A stretch of DNA of 64,000 nucleotides from Sodiomyces alkalinus F11 (GCF_003711515.1 NW_021167081.1:2323170-2387169), one strand, 5' to 3'. Counted from the stretch's first letter, positions 12,561-24,484 are shown. Notes: a model not told the origin generated them from the letters alone. Numbers and translations are program-made.

Positions 12561-12737
12561 TGTAACTAGTTAAGCGTTTCTTTTCTTCTATCCCTTTTTC
12601 CCTTTTACCTCCTCCCGTTAGGCGGTTAGGCGCTTAAACGAATATATAAGTTATAAGTCACGACGGGACTATTAAGCGGGTATAATTAAAGTGGTAAGCG
12701 GGCATACGCTATAAGTTATATTTAAAAGGAAAAAAAA
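12561..12737. other. Gypsy 3' noncoding stretch
   Basis: Pyrimidine-rich, then AT-rich sequence between the Gypsy pol end and the tandem repeat. No gene seen. Confidence 0.4.
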
Positions 12738-12985
12738 CCTAGTCCTCCGGATATACCTTTAACTACCTACTATAGCTATTAATCCTCGGTATAACCCCTA
12801 TTTAATTCTCTTTATATACCTTTAACGGCCTACTATAATTATAGATCCTCGGCGTAACCCCTATTTAATCCTCCGTATATACTTTTAACTACCTACTATT
12901 ACTATAAGTCCTTAGTATAACCCTTACCTACTAAGGATACTTACTACGGGTATAGATTATTGGCGTAACCCTTTAACTCCGAATC
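12738..12985. repeat. 63-bp tandem repeat, about 3.5 copies
   Basis: Units begin with ATATACCTTTAAC-like blocks at about 12751, 12814 and 12877 and each carries a TCCTCGG(T/C)(A/G)TAACCCC-like block. A more diverged half unit runs to about 12985. Probably in the Gypsy 3' region. Confidence 0.75.
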
Positions 12986-13020
12986 TAAGGGTATAGGTAC
13001 CTAAGGGCTCTCTTTAATAT

Positions 13021-14199
13021 CGGTTGCTGCGTCACCGATCACGATAACGGTATTTTTACGTATTATAAAGAGAATAAAAATAATAATATTATATAACGTG
13101 CTATCCTTTTATGCCACGTTAATGATATAGTGGTATTGAGCCCTTCTAATACTATAATACAGCACCTATATACAGAAATATCGAAAGAAATTTTGCTTAA
13201 AGACCGAGGTGAAATACACATATTTCTAGGCCACGAAATAAATATAAATAAATCTAGTAAGACTCTTTCTATGCCTTAGTGGCTATATACTGATAAACTA
13301 CTTAATAACCGCAATAGACGAAGGCTCAAAAGGGTTGATACACGTTATATAACTAAAAGGGTCCTCCTTCTAAATCCGGAACAAGCATTAAAAACCGATA
13401 TAAAACAGTACAAGCAGGACTTCGGTGCTTTATTAAATCTACCCTTTATACTAGACCTGATATACCCTACGCTGTTAATACATGTGGTCGCTATATAAGT
13501 AATCCCTCGCAAGAGCACCGTATAGCTCTAAATCGAGTTTGGGCTTATATAAATAGCTTTCTCAAAATAGATCTTTTATAGAACTGTAAATCTAATAAAG
13601 ACCTTAATATATACGGTTATTTTGATGCTAGCTTTGCCGATATAAGGGAAGACAGGACTTCTACGTCCGGATATATATACTGTATCGGAATTAATAATCT
13701 GATAAGTTAGACCTTAACAAAACAAAAGGTCGTTGCTTTATCCATAACCAAAGCCAAATATATAGCTTTAGCAGAAGCTTCTAAAGAAGGAATCTATATA
13801 TATAATGTATATACAGATATCATAAACAATCTAGGTTTAAATAACCTTATAAACCTTGGAATAAATAATAATGATAATAATAATAATAAAGAACTACAGA
13901 TTCCTACTATATTAATGGATTGCGAGAGCGCCAAGAAACTCGCTAAAAACCCCGAATTCCATAAACGGGTAAAGCATATCGACAGGCAGTATCACTACTA
14001 CAGGTAACAGTTAAGCGATAATACGATTATAATCGTTTATATAAATACTAAACACAGTATGGCCGATATAATAACTAAAGGCCTACCTAAAGACGTTCAT
14101 AATACCCTCTGCCGTTATATAAACCTCGGCTATGAAGACAATATGTTCCCTGATTATGGTTTACCGCCTTGTAAAGAAATTCAAGAACTAAAATATTAA
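13021..14199 (+). pseudogene. Copia C2-type RT end and RNase H
   Basis: Starts abruptly inside a Copia RT (VTDHDNGIFTYYK at 13021-13065). The active site reads CHVNDIVVLS at about 13112-13145 (VDD changed to VND). RNase H includes YGYFDASFADI near 13612-13645 and NPEFHKRVKHIDRQYHYYR near 13948-14008. The protein ends INLGYEDNMFPDY...QELKY with TAA at 14197-14199, matching the end of the Copia at 49237-56362. The 5' end is truncated, and few stops remain in frame. It is followed by the same 3' repeats and LTR start as C2. Confidence 0.85.
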
Positions 14200-14207
14200 G
14201 GGGTAAA

Positions 14208-14360
14208 ATAACTAGGTTTTTACCTACTGGTTTTTCCTAGAATATAATAACTAAGTTTTACCTACTGGGTTTCCTATAATAAAATAACTTAAATTATACC
14301 TACGGGTTTTCCTAGAATGATATAACTAGGTTTTTACCTTCGGGCTTTTTCTAGAATAAT
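14208..14360. repeat. 38-bp tandem repeat, 4 copies, C2 3' untranslated region
   Basis: Units start ATAACTAGG or a variant at 14208, 14247, 14284 and 14322, each containing a CCTACTGGGTTTTCC-like block. Two related units occur at 55624-55720 in the full C2 element, so copy number differs between relatives. Confidence 0.8.
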
Positions 14361-14538
14361 ATAAAACAATAAATAACTAAGGGTTTTAAATATCTTCCCT
14401 TAAAAAGAGGTTTTTTATTATTTTTCCTCTTGTATTTAGTCTTAGCTAGTTACTAGAATTGTTGCGATGTACCTATAACCATAATAATATACTCTGCTAA
14501 GCTGCTCCTCGTATAACGAGAGACAGCTTATAGGAGGG

Positions 14539-14950
14539 TGTTGATATTATTATTAAATAATATCTAAGTATATTTTATAATTATATATAAGTCTTTAGCT
14601 TAATAACAGAGCTTTACTATAATATAGCTATGCTTTACCTTATACTTAGATATATCCTCGATTTATATACGTGACTACCTCGGATATTAAATATCTAATA
14701 GTCTACTATCGAGGATAGTATTGTATCGTAGTGTGTTGTAATAGACTATATCGTACGACCACAACTTTGCCACCTCGGTTCGGGGCAAGTACAATGACCC
14801 GAATCTCAGAATCCATTCTTCTTTTTCCTTATATAAGTCATATACTACGAATGAATCCATACTTCGTTGTTCGCAACAATCCAAGTCTTACAATATCAAT
14901 TCCATTTTCATCTATTTCTATCTTAATTATCAAAGCCCCTGTTAGTTATA
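14539..14950 (+). repeat. LTR of the truncated C2-type Copia
   Basis: Begins TGTTGATATTATTATTA just after a purine tract (AGGAGGG), as does the 3' LTR at 55900. Beyond the first 20 bases it diverges from the C2 LTR, so it is a sister subfamily. From about 14760 the sequence has ordinary CA/TG content, unlike its neighbours. The 3' limit is uncertain. The opposing 65- and 77-codon frames here are shadows. Confidence 0.6.
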
Positions 14951-14956
14951 TTAATA

Positions 14957-15018
14957 GCGCGTAGTTAGGAAGATCCGGAGTATAGCCGGATCCTCTATAT
15001 CGGGGTTAACCCGTAACA
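14957..15018 (+). repeat. G1 LTR 3' tail fragment
   Basis: Matches the last 60 bp of the G1 LTR at 47442-47656, including the GATCCGG...CCGGATC hairpin and the end GGGGTTAACCCGTAACA. This copy keeps the terminal CA that is TA in the other copies, which fixes the LTR end. Confidence 0.8.
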
Positions 15019-15820
15019 AGCGGCCGTGATAGAGTCTTAGCCCGAGGTATTAGCGGCCTTATCGCCCTTTAACGTGATAGCAGAAGACGTAGTAACTATA
15101 ATAATAGAAGATAAAGTAGCCGTGGCCTCCTCCGCGGTATTAAGATTCATAACGAGGGGTTTATATTTACGAATATTAGGTAGCGTGGGCTTAAGGAGGA
15201 GGTAGGTGTTGGTCGCCTTAATAATTAGCTTTAGATTAAGATAGTTATTCTAATAGGAGGTAGATTTCCGCGTATAGCGCGCCCCTACGCTGCCTAATCC
15301 CTCTAGTTAATAAAGGTAGTAGCGGCTGCCTTCTATTCGGCGTTTAATATATTGGAAGATATCTTTGCTTATTTATCGCCTAATTAATTAATTAATTAAT
15401 AGTTAGGTACGTTACTTAATCGCTTGATTACGCTGATTAGACTAATAGTAGTTATTTAAAGAGGGCTTTAAGCGTGATTGCTTGTATAGTGGAATAGGAT
15501 AGCCTTATTAATATCTATTGTCCAGGCGTTATAAACAGGGCTTATAACTATCGCACGTTAAAATAGCACTTATATAGTTAACGTAATAGAGCAGAAATCT
15601 CGTATCTATATATTATATTAATTTATATCGTTATATCTCTATAACTCTCTTATACTCTTAATTTAGGTAGTAAAGACTCTGTTATGGGTACTATATCATT
15701 TGGATCCTATCCGGTCTTTCCCCGTATCTATCCTTATTATATTCTAATATCCGAGGTCCCCGAGGCCCGAAGCCCTTAGTCAGACATAGTCTGCCAGGCA
15801 TGGTCTATGCCTATACGACA
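15019..15820 (-). mobile_element. Copia C3 fragment: LTR and gag start
   Basis: Minus-strand copy homologous to 22020-22807. The LTR starts at 15820 (TGTCGTATAGGC on the minus strand) and extends to about 15560. The leader follows, and the gag N-terminus runs down to 15019, where it abuts the G1 LTR scrap. A short TTAA run at about 15385-15405 recurs in the other C3 copies. No complete frame remains. Confidence 0.72.
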
Positions 15821-16075
15821 AGACATTCCCTTAGACTACCTTTGGGACTCTCCAAGGAACAAGATTCAGAAGTTCGAATACCGATATTCTTGTGCTGACA
15901 GTTATAAGCCCGGGCGCCCTAGTAAAATAGCTCCATTCCGGAAGATCTAACAGCTCTAAGAGACTATTGCGGTTAGGGTTATTTATCAGCACGTCTGCCT
16001 GCTGTGTTAGTATAGCGAGAGCCACACCAACGGGAGGTCACGTCACTATTAGCTATATAGTAGCGCTATAGCCCT
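15821..16075 (-). other. Unmutated island with a 64-codon ORF
   Basis: The base pattern changes at the LTR edge: CA and TG dinucleotides return to normal and Trp/Gln codons are intact. A minus-strand frame at 15831-16025 starts MALAILTQQADVLINNP and contains LLELLDLPEWSYF. I do not recognise it. It may be a fragment of a single-copy gene or of an element not hit by RIP. Confidence 0.35.
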
Positions 16076-17035
16076 AGACATATCGTTGACACAGTAAGGC
16101 CGGCCTAGTTCGCTAGTTCTGTGATAATATATCTACTATTGATACTATATCTGGACCGTACCACTTATACCGTGATACTATACAATTCTTATATATAGTA
16201 GTGACTATGGTTTTCTCGATTCGATACTAAGGAGAAAAGCACCATTAATGATATTCTTATTAAACTAGCGTTTTCGCACTAAAGCATACTAGGCGCAGGC
16301 TAGCACCTATAGGTAATAAGCGTAAGACTCTATCTATCACGCTAATAACCTCCTAGATAGTTAGGTAAATAGTATCTCGGGAATCTATTATTATGGTAAG
16401 ATAATTATTTTGTTATTACCGCGCCGAAAGTAAATTCTGCGATAAGATCTTACCGCGCGATATCTAAATCCTATAATAAATTCTATACTTTTATAACGCG
16501 GATAATGTCGTATTAGGCGATCGTAAGGACCTATACTCGCTATAATACGTATAATAAGTTATAACACCACGAATAAAGGTTTAAGCTTTCCGAAGACGGG
16601 CAGTTAAGTTCTATAACGTGTATAACTTCTTAACTACCTCATTATATCCCGTTACTAGCCTATTATATAACGTAATACTACCTTTACCTACCTAATAGGG
16701 TAATTTAACTCCTTACTAATCTAACACCGTTTCCTTATACGGGTTAGTTATATTATAATATATAATACCACATCTATTTAAGTAAGTATCACTTCCTAAT
16801 ACAGTAACTCTCTGTAATAGAATATAACTATAGCCGTATTACATATAGACGGTATCTTAGCCATACTTAACTCTATTTATATCTCTACTCTGGGGAACTA
16901 GTTTAGTAAAGGAAAATCAATTCATCTATAGCATTACGCCCGAGGGTATCCTTAGGATTAACGCTACTACCCCTAATTCCCCTGGCACTAGTATTTGTAT
17001 ATTTCAGCATAGCTAGTCTTAATTTGAATTTACCT
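16076..17035. other. AT-rich degenerate stretch, nothing assigned
   Basis: TpA-rich sequence with RIP-type base bias. Partial frames exist on the plus strand (an uninterrupted run ending NSPGTSICIFQHS near 16965-17005), but no domain is recognised. Confidence 0.3.
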
Positions 17036-17039
17036 TCTT

Positions 17040-18360
17040 TAACGGATTCCCTACTTAATAGATCCGCTGTAGAATAAGGCAGAGCTATAATAAACTATAA
17101 CCGCTTAGCGGATCGATCTAGCGATACCGAGGAGTTCAACGCTTATATACTCCGGTTCATCTAGTAGATAATAGCACTACTATAATAGACTGTATAAAGG
17201 CTAGAAAAGGAGACACGCCGCTACTATAAAGGGCGGATACTAGATATATAGACTTCACTGCTAGCGATAGATATAACTACCGCTATAGGGAATATCTTAC
17301 CTTATGGCTGAAACTAACAACTTATAGCTAATAGTATAGCCGGAGATTTCTCGGTAATATCGGGAATATAAACCTAAGGTTACAATCTAGATAATAGATG
17401 CCAAAACTATAACTTTCCGTTTAACGCTATGCTCTGTCCCGGCGATCTTAGTTTTTTTTAACCCGAATACTAGAGACCCTATTTAATAAGGAATTATTAG
17501 TAATAGTAAATCCATAATTTATACCGATATATATACCTTTACCGACCGGCTAAAGGATCTAGTAAAGACTTGAGATAAATAACTTGGGTATATATAGACT
17601 AGATACCTATTAGATAGAGCTTTTACGTGGCATTCCAGAATACTTAGCGACGCTAATAAAGATCTTATATAAGACGGACTAATCTGGAATACATACTCTA
17701 ACTAATTAAGAAATTTGAACTTCCGGTGAATATATCCGCTACTCGCTAGTAGTCGGGAAGGTTTAGTATCAGAGATATCGTTATAGAAAAAGCACTGGAA
17801 GACTTCATTTAGTATATATTCTGGGAGGCTAAATCCGTATATATTACCGAGGAAGGTTGACTAATCTGTATCCAGAATATATTTAATCGCGAAGTTAAAA
17901 AGAGTATTAATTATCCTAGAATATCCACCACGTATGCAGAATAGATAGATTATATCTAATATATAGATACGACGCTCCGAGACCTTATTCACCAGCCTCG
18001 AAAGGATATAAACTACTGATCTTGGCTATAGAATATCCTCTCTAATAACCGGTTATATAATCACTGAATATTAAATACCTATAGATATACGAGGAATAAT
18101 GCGATACCTGTAGGTCAATACGCGGTAGGTGGTTATGTAATAGAAACTACCCCTTTATATAGTCTCGCGGAAACATAGGTACTAGATACCCCTATAATTA
18201 AGACGAAAAAACTAGACCTTCTTATCTATGGAAACTAAACTAAACATAGACCGATTCTAAAAAGCCTAAATATCCTTTAGGTAACCGACGACTATTATAT
18301 TCGAAACGCTTAACTTAGCCTAAGTAATACCTCTAGGCCGTGCGAGCCTATTATTATTAA
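17040..18360 (+). pseudogene. Unidentified long coding relic
   Basis: A plus-strand frame is held for about 1.3 kb with stops only at TAG, TAA and one or two TGA. It reads as a globular protein: EEFNAYILRFI near 17127-17160, AMLCPGDLSFFQPEY-like at 17430-17475, KKFELPVNISAT near 17710-17745, IEKALEDFIQYIFWEAKSVYI near 17780-17850 and AVGGYVIETTPLYSL near 18122-18165. I recognise no retroelement domain. It ends before a (TTA)n run at about 18350-18372. It may belong to an undescribed element or be a duplicated host gene hit by RIP. Confidence 0.45.
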
Positions 18361-18999
18361 TATTATTATTATTGCTCTTCTTACTCAGCTATTCTATCTA
18401 ATCTATAGGAGCCTAATTTAGACTATACGGTCGTTCTCGGGTGGCTATAGAGGGGAAAACCCGGGATCCTAGGGAAAACCTCAATACTTATCCTTACTTA
18501 GAGTAATGCCATTACGGGGCCGATATAGCCCCGGTTCGTCCCCGTTATATATCTGGATTATACCTCTAGGCTAATAGCTAACGGGAAGGGTAGTAGGTTA
18601 TGGTTCGGGTTAGCCTAGGCTAGTTATTAGCGAGGGAGCGGGGGGCCAAAAGGGTACCGCGGCGTCTCCGCTATATAATATCCGCGGAACGCTATCTCTC
18701 CCCTCTTTACGTCTCCGGGGACTCTTCCTATTATTCCTTCTATTCGATTAATAAAGAGAAAAAATAGGACAGGAGTTCCTGCCTCCCTTACGGGGGTAGG
18801 TACTTACTATATCCGGCGGTAAGTAGGGAGGGTAGGGCTCTGTCCCTGCCCGTAAAAACAGTAAATAGTTAATAGAAGATAAGGTCCCTTCCCTTCCCCT
18901 TTTTCCTGCCTATAATGCTATAGAGCTTATTATAGGTTTTCCCCGAACCACGGCTAACGCTATCAGGAACACGTGCGTAGGATTATCTAGGGATATTAG
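18361..18999. other. No gene recognised
   Basis: Begins with a short (TTA)n run, then mixed sequence with purine- and pyrimidine-rich patches. No domain is seen on either strand. Confidence 0.3.
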
Positions 19000-19265
19000 A
19001 GGCGTAGGAAACGGCTAAAACCTTATAGTGGTAAACTATAAGGTGTCCGTAATATTGGCGGTGCCCGTAGTAATAGCGGTATAGTCTATAGTATTAGTAA
19101 TAGCCTCTTCTATAGTAACAGCGGTAGCGTCGCCTTTACCCGTAGTAATAGCGGTAACGTAATAATAGCGGTGGCCTCTCTTATAGTAATAGCGACGGCC
19201 TCGCCTTTACCCCTAGTAATAACAGTAGCGTTAGAGTCTTCCGACTCGAGGTCTTATATATCTAC
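19000..19265. repeat. Degenerate GTAATAGCGGT-type repeats
   Basis: Blocks such as CCCGTAGTAATAGCGGTA recur at 19059, 19138 and nearby, with variable spacing. On the minus strand they would encode an Ala/Thr/Ile-rich linker after the C3 integrase, where Copia polyproteins normally carry a low-complexity stretch before RT. Confidence 0.5.
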
Positions 19266-22200
19266 GGCTATACCCCTTAATAGTAGTCTATTCCCGGTTA
19301 TTATATCATTAGATTAGGTAATACAGATTGATTATAGGCGTTTACTAATCTCTTCGGCAGAAGCTATAGCTTATAGCGTTTTAATGTTACTCTTAAAGTT
19401 CTTATCTTCGTTAAAGATCACGGCTTTCATAGTAACGACGGCTATTAGGTATAGAAGCTATACGCGAAAGCTATTTAGGGAGAGGTATCCGATATAATAT
19501 TCAATCCACGCCTTCGGTTCACGCCTCTATAAGCGGTTTCTTTTAGCTTAGGTATCGCGCGTCTTTACGAAGACTTTATAACTATAAACTTATAAGTCCG
19601 TGAGGTTAGGTTAACGGCCGTGTAGGACTTCGTATAGCATCTTCTACTCGTTAATATATCGTGGGGTTCTATTCTATAGATATATAGTAGACTTAAAGAT
19701 CTTAGGCTAAATAGCTATAGGCAGATTAGCTCTAATCCTTATAGCACTCGCCCTCCTTTTAATAATACCTTTAATCTAGTCTATAACGCTATTTTAATCC
19801 TGTGGATATAATGCTAACGGCTAGCCTTCTACGCCCTTAGTAGCGGGAAAGGTCATAACTTCTCAGTGCCGAAATATCTTGGAATCGGCCTATAGGACAT
19901 ATGGCCTGATGTAGAAATAAGTCTTAAGCAGGGTAAAAACGTCCTTTAACGTATAATGGATAAAGCCTTATTTCTTTTTCTATAGGTAGTAATCCTACGG
20001 ATAATCTATAAACGCGTCTATAACGAATATAATAGACTTATGTAGGCCGCCCGCTAACAACTCCGACTCTTTAAGATCGTGACACTTAACGGCTAGGCCC
20101 TTACCGGGCTTTAACGGGTAAAGGGATAGTATCCGCCCAATCCATATAGGTATTTACGATTATATATACGCGTCATAGTCGGCGGTGCGCGGTTCTTTTA
20201 TTCTTACCCCCTAAGTACCGTTAATAATCCTTATAAGGGTAGTAGTACAGTAGTGGCCAAGGTATTTATAGCACCTTTACGCTATAGTTTTCTGCGGTTA
20301 TAGCGGTCATCGTGATCTTCCGTGCGAGTTATCGCGTAGGTGCCGCGCCGAAACCGTAAACGCGGTAACGGTAGCCCTGGCTTCCGTACGCTTAATTATA
20401 TACTAGCCGTGGATATCTAGTAGCTTATAGGTAGGCCGGTCGTTAGTAGAGCTAGTAATAGTATTATTTATACTATTCTACCAATAGCCTTATAGGCGTA
20501 GCTGGGGTTCCGAGACGATATTAGTGATAAACTCCTTATAGTATACTATATCGCGTAGGCGTAGTAGCTTTTTATGCCGGATAGGGATTATATATATAGC
20601 TTAACGTCTCCGTACCTAAGAATAGAAGCCTTATAGGTGCTTACCTAAAGGGATAAAGATAAAGTATTAGTGGGTAATCCAAAGGCTGTAAAATAGCCTT
20701 AATTATTAAAAACGTAGATTAATAATACTAAGTCTAGGATCGCCTAGTTCAGTACTGCTTTAGCTTAGCTAATAGAGAGGGATACTCCTTATTCTTATAA
20801 TCTTAATAGTGCTATCGTACGAGGACGCGCTACCCCCCTTTCTTCTATTGGGTTAAAGCCTAATCGCCCCCTCGCGGAGGCGTTGAAATTCGATATACGT
20901 AGTCCCTCTATCATTATTACGGCTACGGCTAGCTAGAGAACCCGCTAATCTTATTACGTAGTAGGTATAGTATTATAGAGTTAATCTTCCTAGACCTCCT
21001 TTAGAAGTACTAGGCCCTAACGCCTCTCGCCTTTTCTATATCGCGGTGTCTACACGGCTCTTGAAATATAGGCTACGTATTTTCTTTTCCATAACCTTCG
21101 TAATACCTACGCGACTATACTAGCTATAAGGGCGTATATCTGGCCTTACGTACTAATAGACGGGAGAAGCGTGAGTGCTCTTAAAGATCCTATAAGGCCT
21201 TCTCCTTCTTATCGCGGGAGGGATTATCTTTATAGACGTATCGCCATAAGAGCACTTTTCGTTAGCGTCTTCTTTATTAGTAGTGTCCTTAGTATAGGGG
21301 AGGTTTCTAAGGGTGTTAAAGGTGCCTTTCCTAACTCTAGACTTTATACCGGCAGACTAGAGGCTCTTTATATTATTAAGAACCGCCCTTAGAGCCTTTA
21401 CGAAATCGTTAATTATTAGCTTAGTTTCCGTGATACTATTGTAGTCGTTTACTAGGTAGTTATTACTCCATTGCTAGTCAATAGGTTTAATAGCTTTGAA
21501 CGTGTTTTCCGCCTAACGGTCCGCGCTTCATAGGTCTAAAACGCCTATATATTTATAGTGTATTATTGCTATTTTCCAGCTTATAACCCACGCGTCTATA
21601 TCATTAGGTATAGTCTTTATAGGCGTAGTATATCGTCGATATAGGATTAGGGCTTTCTTATAGAGGTTTATAGGGTTAGACCTATTTACGCTTAGAGGAG
21701 GGTAGCCTAGGCCCGCGGGGTATTTACGGTATTATCCTATAGCTAAGCGAGCAGGTTATATAACGTGATATACACATTCCCTTAACATATAAGCGTACCT
21801 CGTTAAACTCCTTCTAGTATGCTTCGTAGTTAGCCTTTTACTCGCGGTAAACGCGGCGATCTTATAGGTAGCACGTACGCCCATTTTAGGGGATGTTATT
21901 AATAAATATAGGTATCTTGATTAGTGGTTCTTTTATTACGGCCGTAGCCTTCTTATAAGCGGTCGTCTTCTTCTTACCGGCGGCCGTAGTAGTAGTGGTA
22001 GTAGCGGAGCGGTAGCGGCCATAATAGGGTCCTAGGCCGAGGTATCGGTAGCCTTATCGCCCTCTAACGTGATAATAGAAGACGGAGTAGCTATAACGGT
22101 GGAAAACGAAGTGGCTGTAGCCTCCTCCGCCGTGTTAGAGTTAATAACAAGGGCTTTATATTTATAAACGTTAGGTAGTATAGGCTTAAGGAGGAAATAG

Positions 22201-22280
22201 ACGTTAGCCTCCTCGTCGCTTAGCCATAGATTAAGATAGTTATCCAAGTAGAAGGCAGATTTACCGTGTACTGCGCGCTC
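19266..22280 (-). pseudogene. Copia C3 gag, protease and integrase relic
   Basis: Read leftwards on the minus strand. The gag N-terminus is at 22250-21990 (YLNLWLSDEEANVYFLLKPI), and a 71-codon piece (22032-22247) survives without stops. The gag body follows (DAWVISWKIAIIHYKYIGVLDL near 21610-21530), then a protease/pre-integrase segment to about 20200 and the integrase. The post-core integrase segment (SYKVFVKTRDT near 19600-19560, then IEYYIGYLSLNSFRV near 19510-19465) is unmistakably Copia. RT and RNase H are missing: the element stops near 19000. Stops are of RIP type. The plus-strand ORF at 21171-21392 is a shadow. C3 differs from C1 and C2 in sequence. Confidence 0.75.
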
Positions 22281-22807
22281 CCACGCTGCCTAATCCCTTT
22301 AGTTAATAAGGGTAGTGGCGGCTACCTTCTATTCGATATTAGATACGTGAGGAGATATCTTTGCTTATTTATCAGTTAATTAATTAATTAATAGGTAGGT
22401 TAGTAGGTTAATTAATCGCTTAATTAGTCTGATTATGTTGGTAGTAGTTATTTAAGAGTACCTGAAACCGTGATTACTTTTATAGTGGAATAGGCAACCT
22501 AATTAATATCTATCGTTTAGGCGTTATAAACTGGGCTTATAACGATCGCAAGTTAAACTAACACTTATATTATTAACTTAATAGAGCAGAAATCTTAAAT
22601 ATGTATATTATATTAAGGTATATCCATATAAATGTCTTATGCCCTTATTTTAGGTATTAAAGACTCTATTATGAATACTATATTATATAAATCCTATCCG
22701 GTCTTTCCCGGTATCCACCTTTATTATATCCTAATACCCAAGGACCCCGAGGCCCGAAGCCCTTAGTAAGACATAGTCTGCCAGGCATAGTCTATATCTA
22801 TACGATA
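22281..22807 (-). repeat. Copia C3 5' LTR and leader
   Basis: The outer end at 22807 reads TATCGTATAG on the minus strand; the 15820 copy has the unmutated TGTCGTATAG. The LTR continues leftwards through the CTTACTAAGGGC block to about 22560, followed by a leader with a TTAATTAA run at 22375-22393. Homologous blocks are at 15019-15820 and 63498-64000. Confidence 0.7.
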
Positions 22808-24484
22808 GGTGGGGGCTTTTTCAGGATACGCAAGTCCGCTAAAAAGTTAATCAGGTTAATATCAGGAGTCGGGATAACGCTATCTATTATATTGTCCGGT
22901 TCTACTATAACGCCAATATTATAGCGCTTTTGCAATTATATCCTATAAGGGAGGTAGTAGGTATAACCGTTATCTTAGTAGTTTCGTCTATTGTACTTAT
23001 ATTATATATCCGTGACTCGCGCGTATTTATAACGGACATACTAAGGAAGGGACGATAAGATATATTTAGCTTATCGGTCTAGCTATAGCAGATATACCAC
23101 GGACTAATATATTATCGATATAGTAATATCTCGATCGTATAGCTAAAGAATAATAACCACGAAGGACGTCTCTACTATCTAGAAGGGTTCAGGGTATATC
23201 TACATTCCTGGCTATAAGGCCACTAGAGCTTAGATATTAGGCTACTAAGAGCTAATAGGGGGTCGGACGTTAAGGAGCCAATATCTACCGATTAACGATT
23301 CTTAAAGCTAAGAGTATAAGTCGAGGGTTAAAATATCGGGTTTAATAGTCTTATATTAAAGGAGGTTAGGCCGGAATAGATAGGTCGATTCTAGTTACAC
23401 CCTAGATAACTATATAAGGAGCGCCCCGGAGACCTCTTTGAAGAGACAGAAAATACATAGTCTAAGCACTTTAACCCCTCGTATATAGACTAACCTATAT
23501 TTAGCTAGGACGTATTAGTTATTTACTCTCACTCGACTCTGTATAAAGCCACCTTTAATATTATTAAAATTATTAATAAGTTATAAATATTATATAAAAA
23601 GTTATAACTTAGACTTATAATAGTAGTAAACGGAAGCCTAGCGGCCCTACGCCTATATAGTAGCGGCACCGAGCCGCCCGCCCCAATACGACGCTCTCTC
23701 CGGAAGTATAGAGGACTCCTTAAGCTGTAAAGCTCCGTACTTACCTAGATCCGATCTAAAAACCTAGGCCTATAAGCCTTCTTAGCTAAGGCGAGGGTAC
23801 CGGGATTTCCCTTAACGCGGTGCCCCTATAGCGACGGAGGGGCAGAAACGGCAGAGCACGTAATAGTCTAGTGCCAGGACGTGACTGAGGAGGAGCGTAA
23901 GGACCTTTTCCGTGCTATAGAGAGACCCCTCTTTACTAAAGGGCATTTATATAACGTACTAGAATATAACGCTAAAGCCGGGGCGATTACTAAGTGGTTC
24001 CTAGAAAGGAAGAGGCTTAATAACTTCCGCCTCGCCCTTAAAGTTATAAAAGCCTACGAAACTATAGTAGTACCATAATAGGAAAAAGGTAATATAATAG
24101 TTCAGAGTAATATTAAATAGGAGCCCTATAGGCTAGGACCCTACCGGTATTTAGACGGTACCGGTATTACTGTTATTCTCCTTACCTCTATTAGAGACGC
24201 CAATACCGCTCTTAGTATACTTAATACCCTAAAAGAGTTAGCTAATTAGCTATACTACTACCGTAAGAGATCGTAATAGGCTCGTAGAGGGGCTACTTAT
24301 AAAATAATCTAATAAGATACGTATTATACACTTTATACGCCAAACCCGACGTATTAGATCCGCTACTTCTACCGGTAAGGTGCCACGGCGACTATAGCCG
24401 GAAGGTAGCGTCCGAGAGACGGCCCGCCTAAAGGATTACGCGACCGGCTTTAGACGCTCCTTACCCTAAAGACTATTAGGACGG
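22808..24484 (+). pseudogene. LINE 3' half: RNase H end and C-terminal zinc segment
   Basis: Plus-strand non-LTR element relic. The clearest part is 23790-24078: ARVPGFPLTRCPYSDG then AETAEHVIVQC, matching the R-x-P-x(n)-CPC-G-x-ETxEHV-x-x-C signature near the C-terminus of Tad1/CgT1-like LINEs, followed by FLERKRLNNFRLAL. The last 65 codons (23881-24078) are free of stops. Upstream (23190-23250), a PGYKA-like block could be the end of RNase H. After 24078 the frame continues weakly to about 24480, where a G1 LTR scrap interrupts it. The RT half is missing. It may be kin of the RT fragment at 31393-32505. Confidence 0.72.

Noticed and set aside
12738..12985. Possible CRISPR-like array
   Set aside because: The 63-bp units are tandem without spacers, and the context is a eukaryotic retroelement.
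14687..14964. Opposing ORFs of 65 and 77 codons
   Set aside because: Both fall in a C2-type LTR, on opposite strands over the same bases.
15385..15405. (TTAA)n run as a piggyBac target site
   Set aside because: The same run occurs in the leader of all three C3 copies, so it belongs to that element.
21171..21392. 73-codon plus-strand ORF
   Set aside because: Complement of the C3 gag/protease region read on the minus strand.
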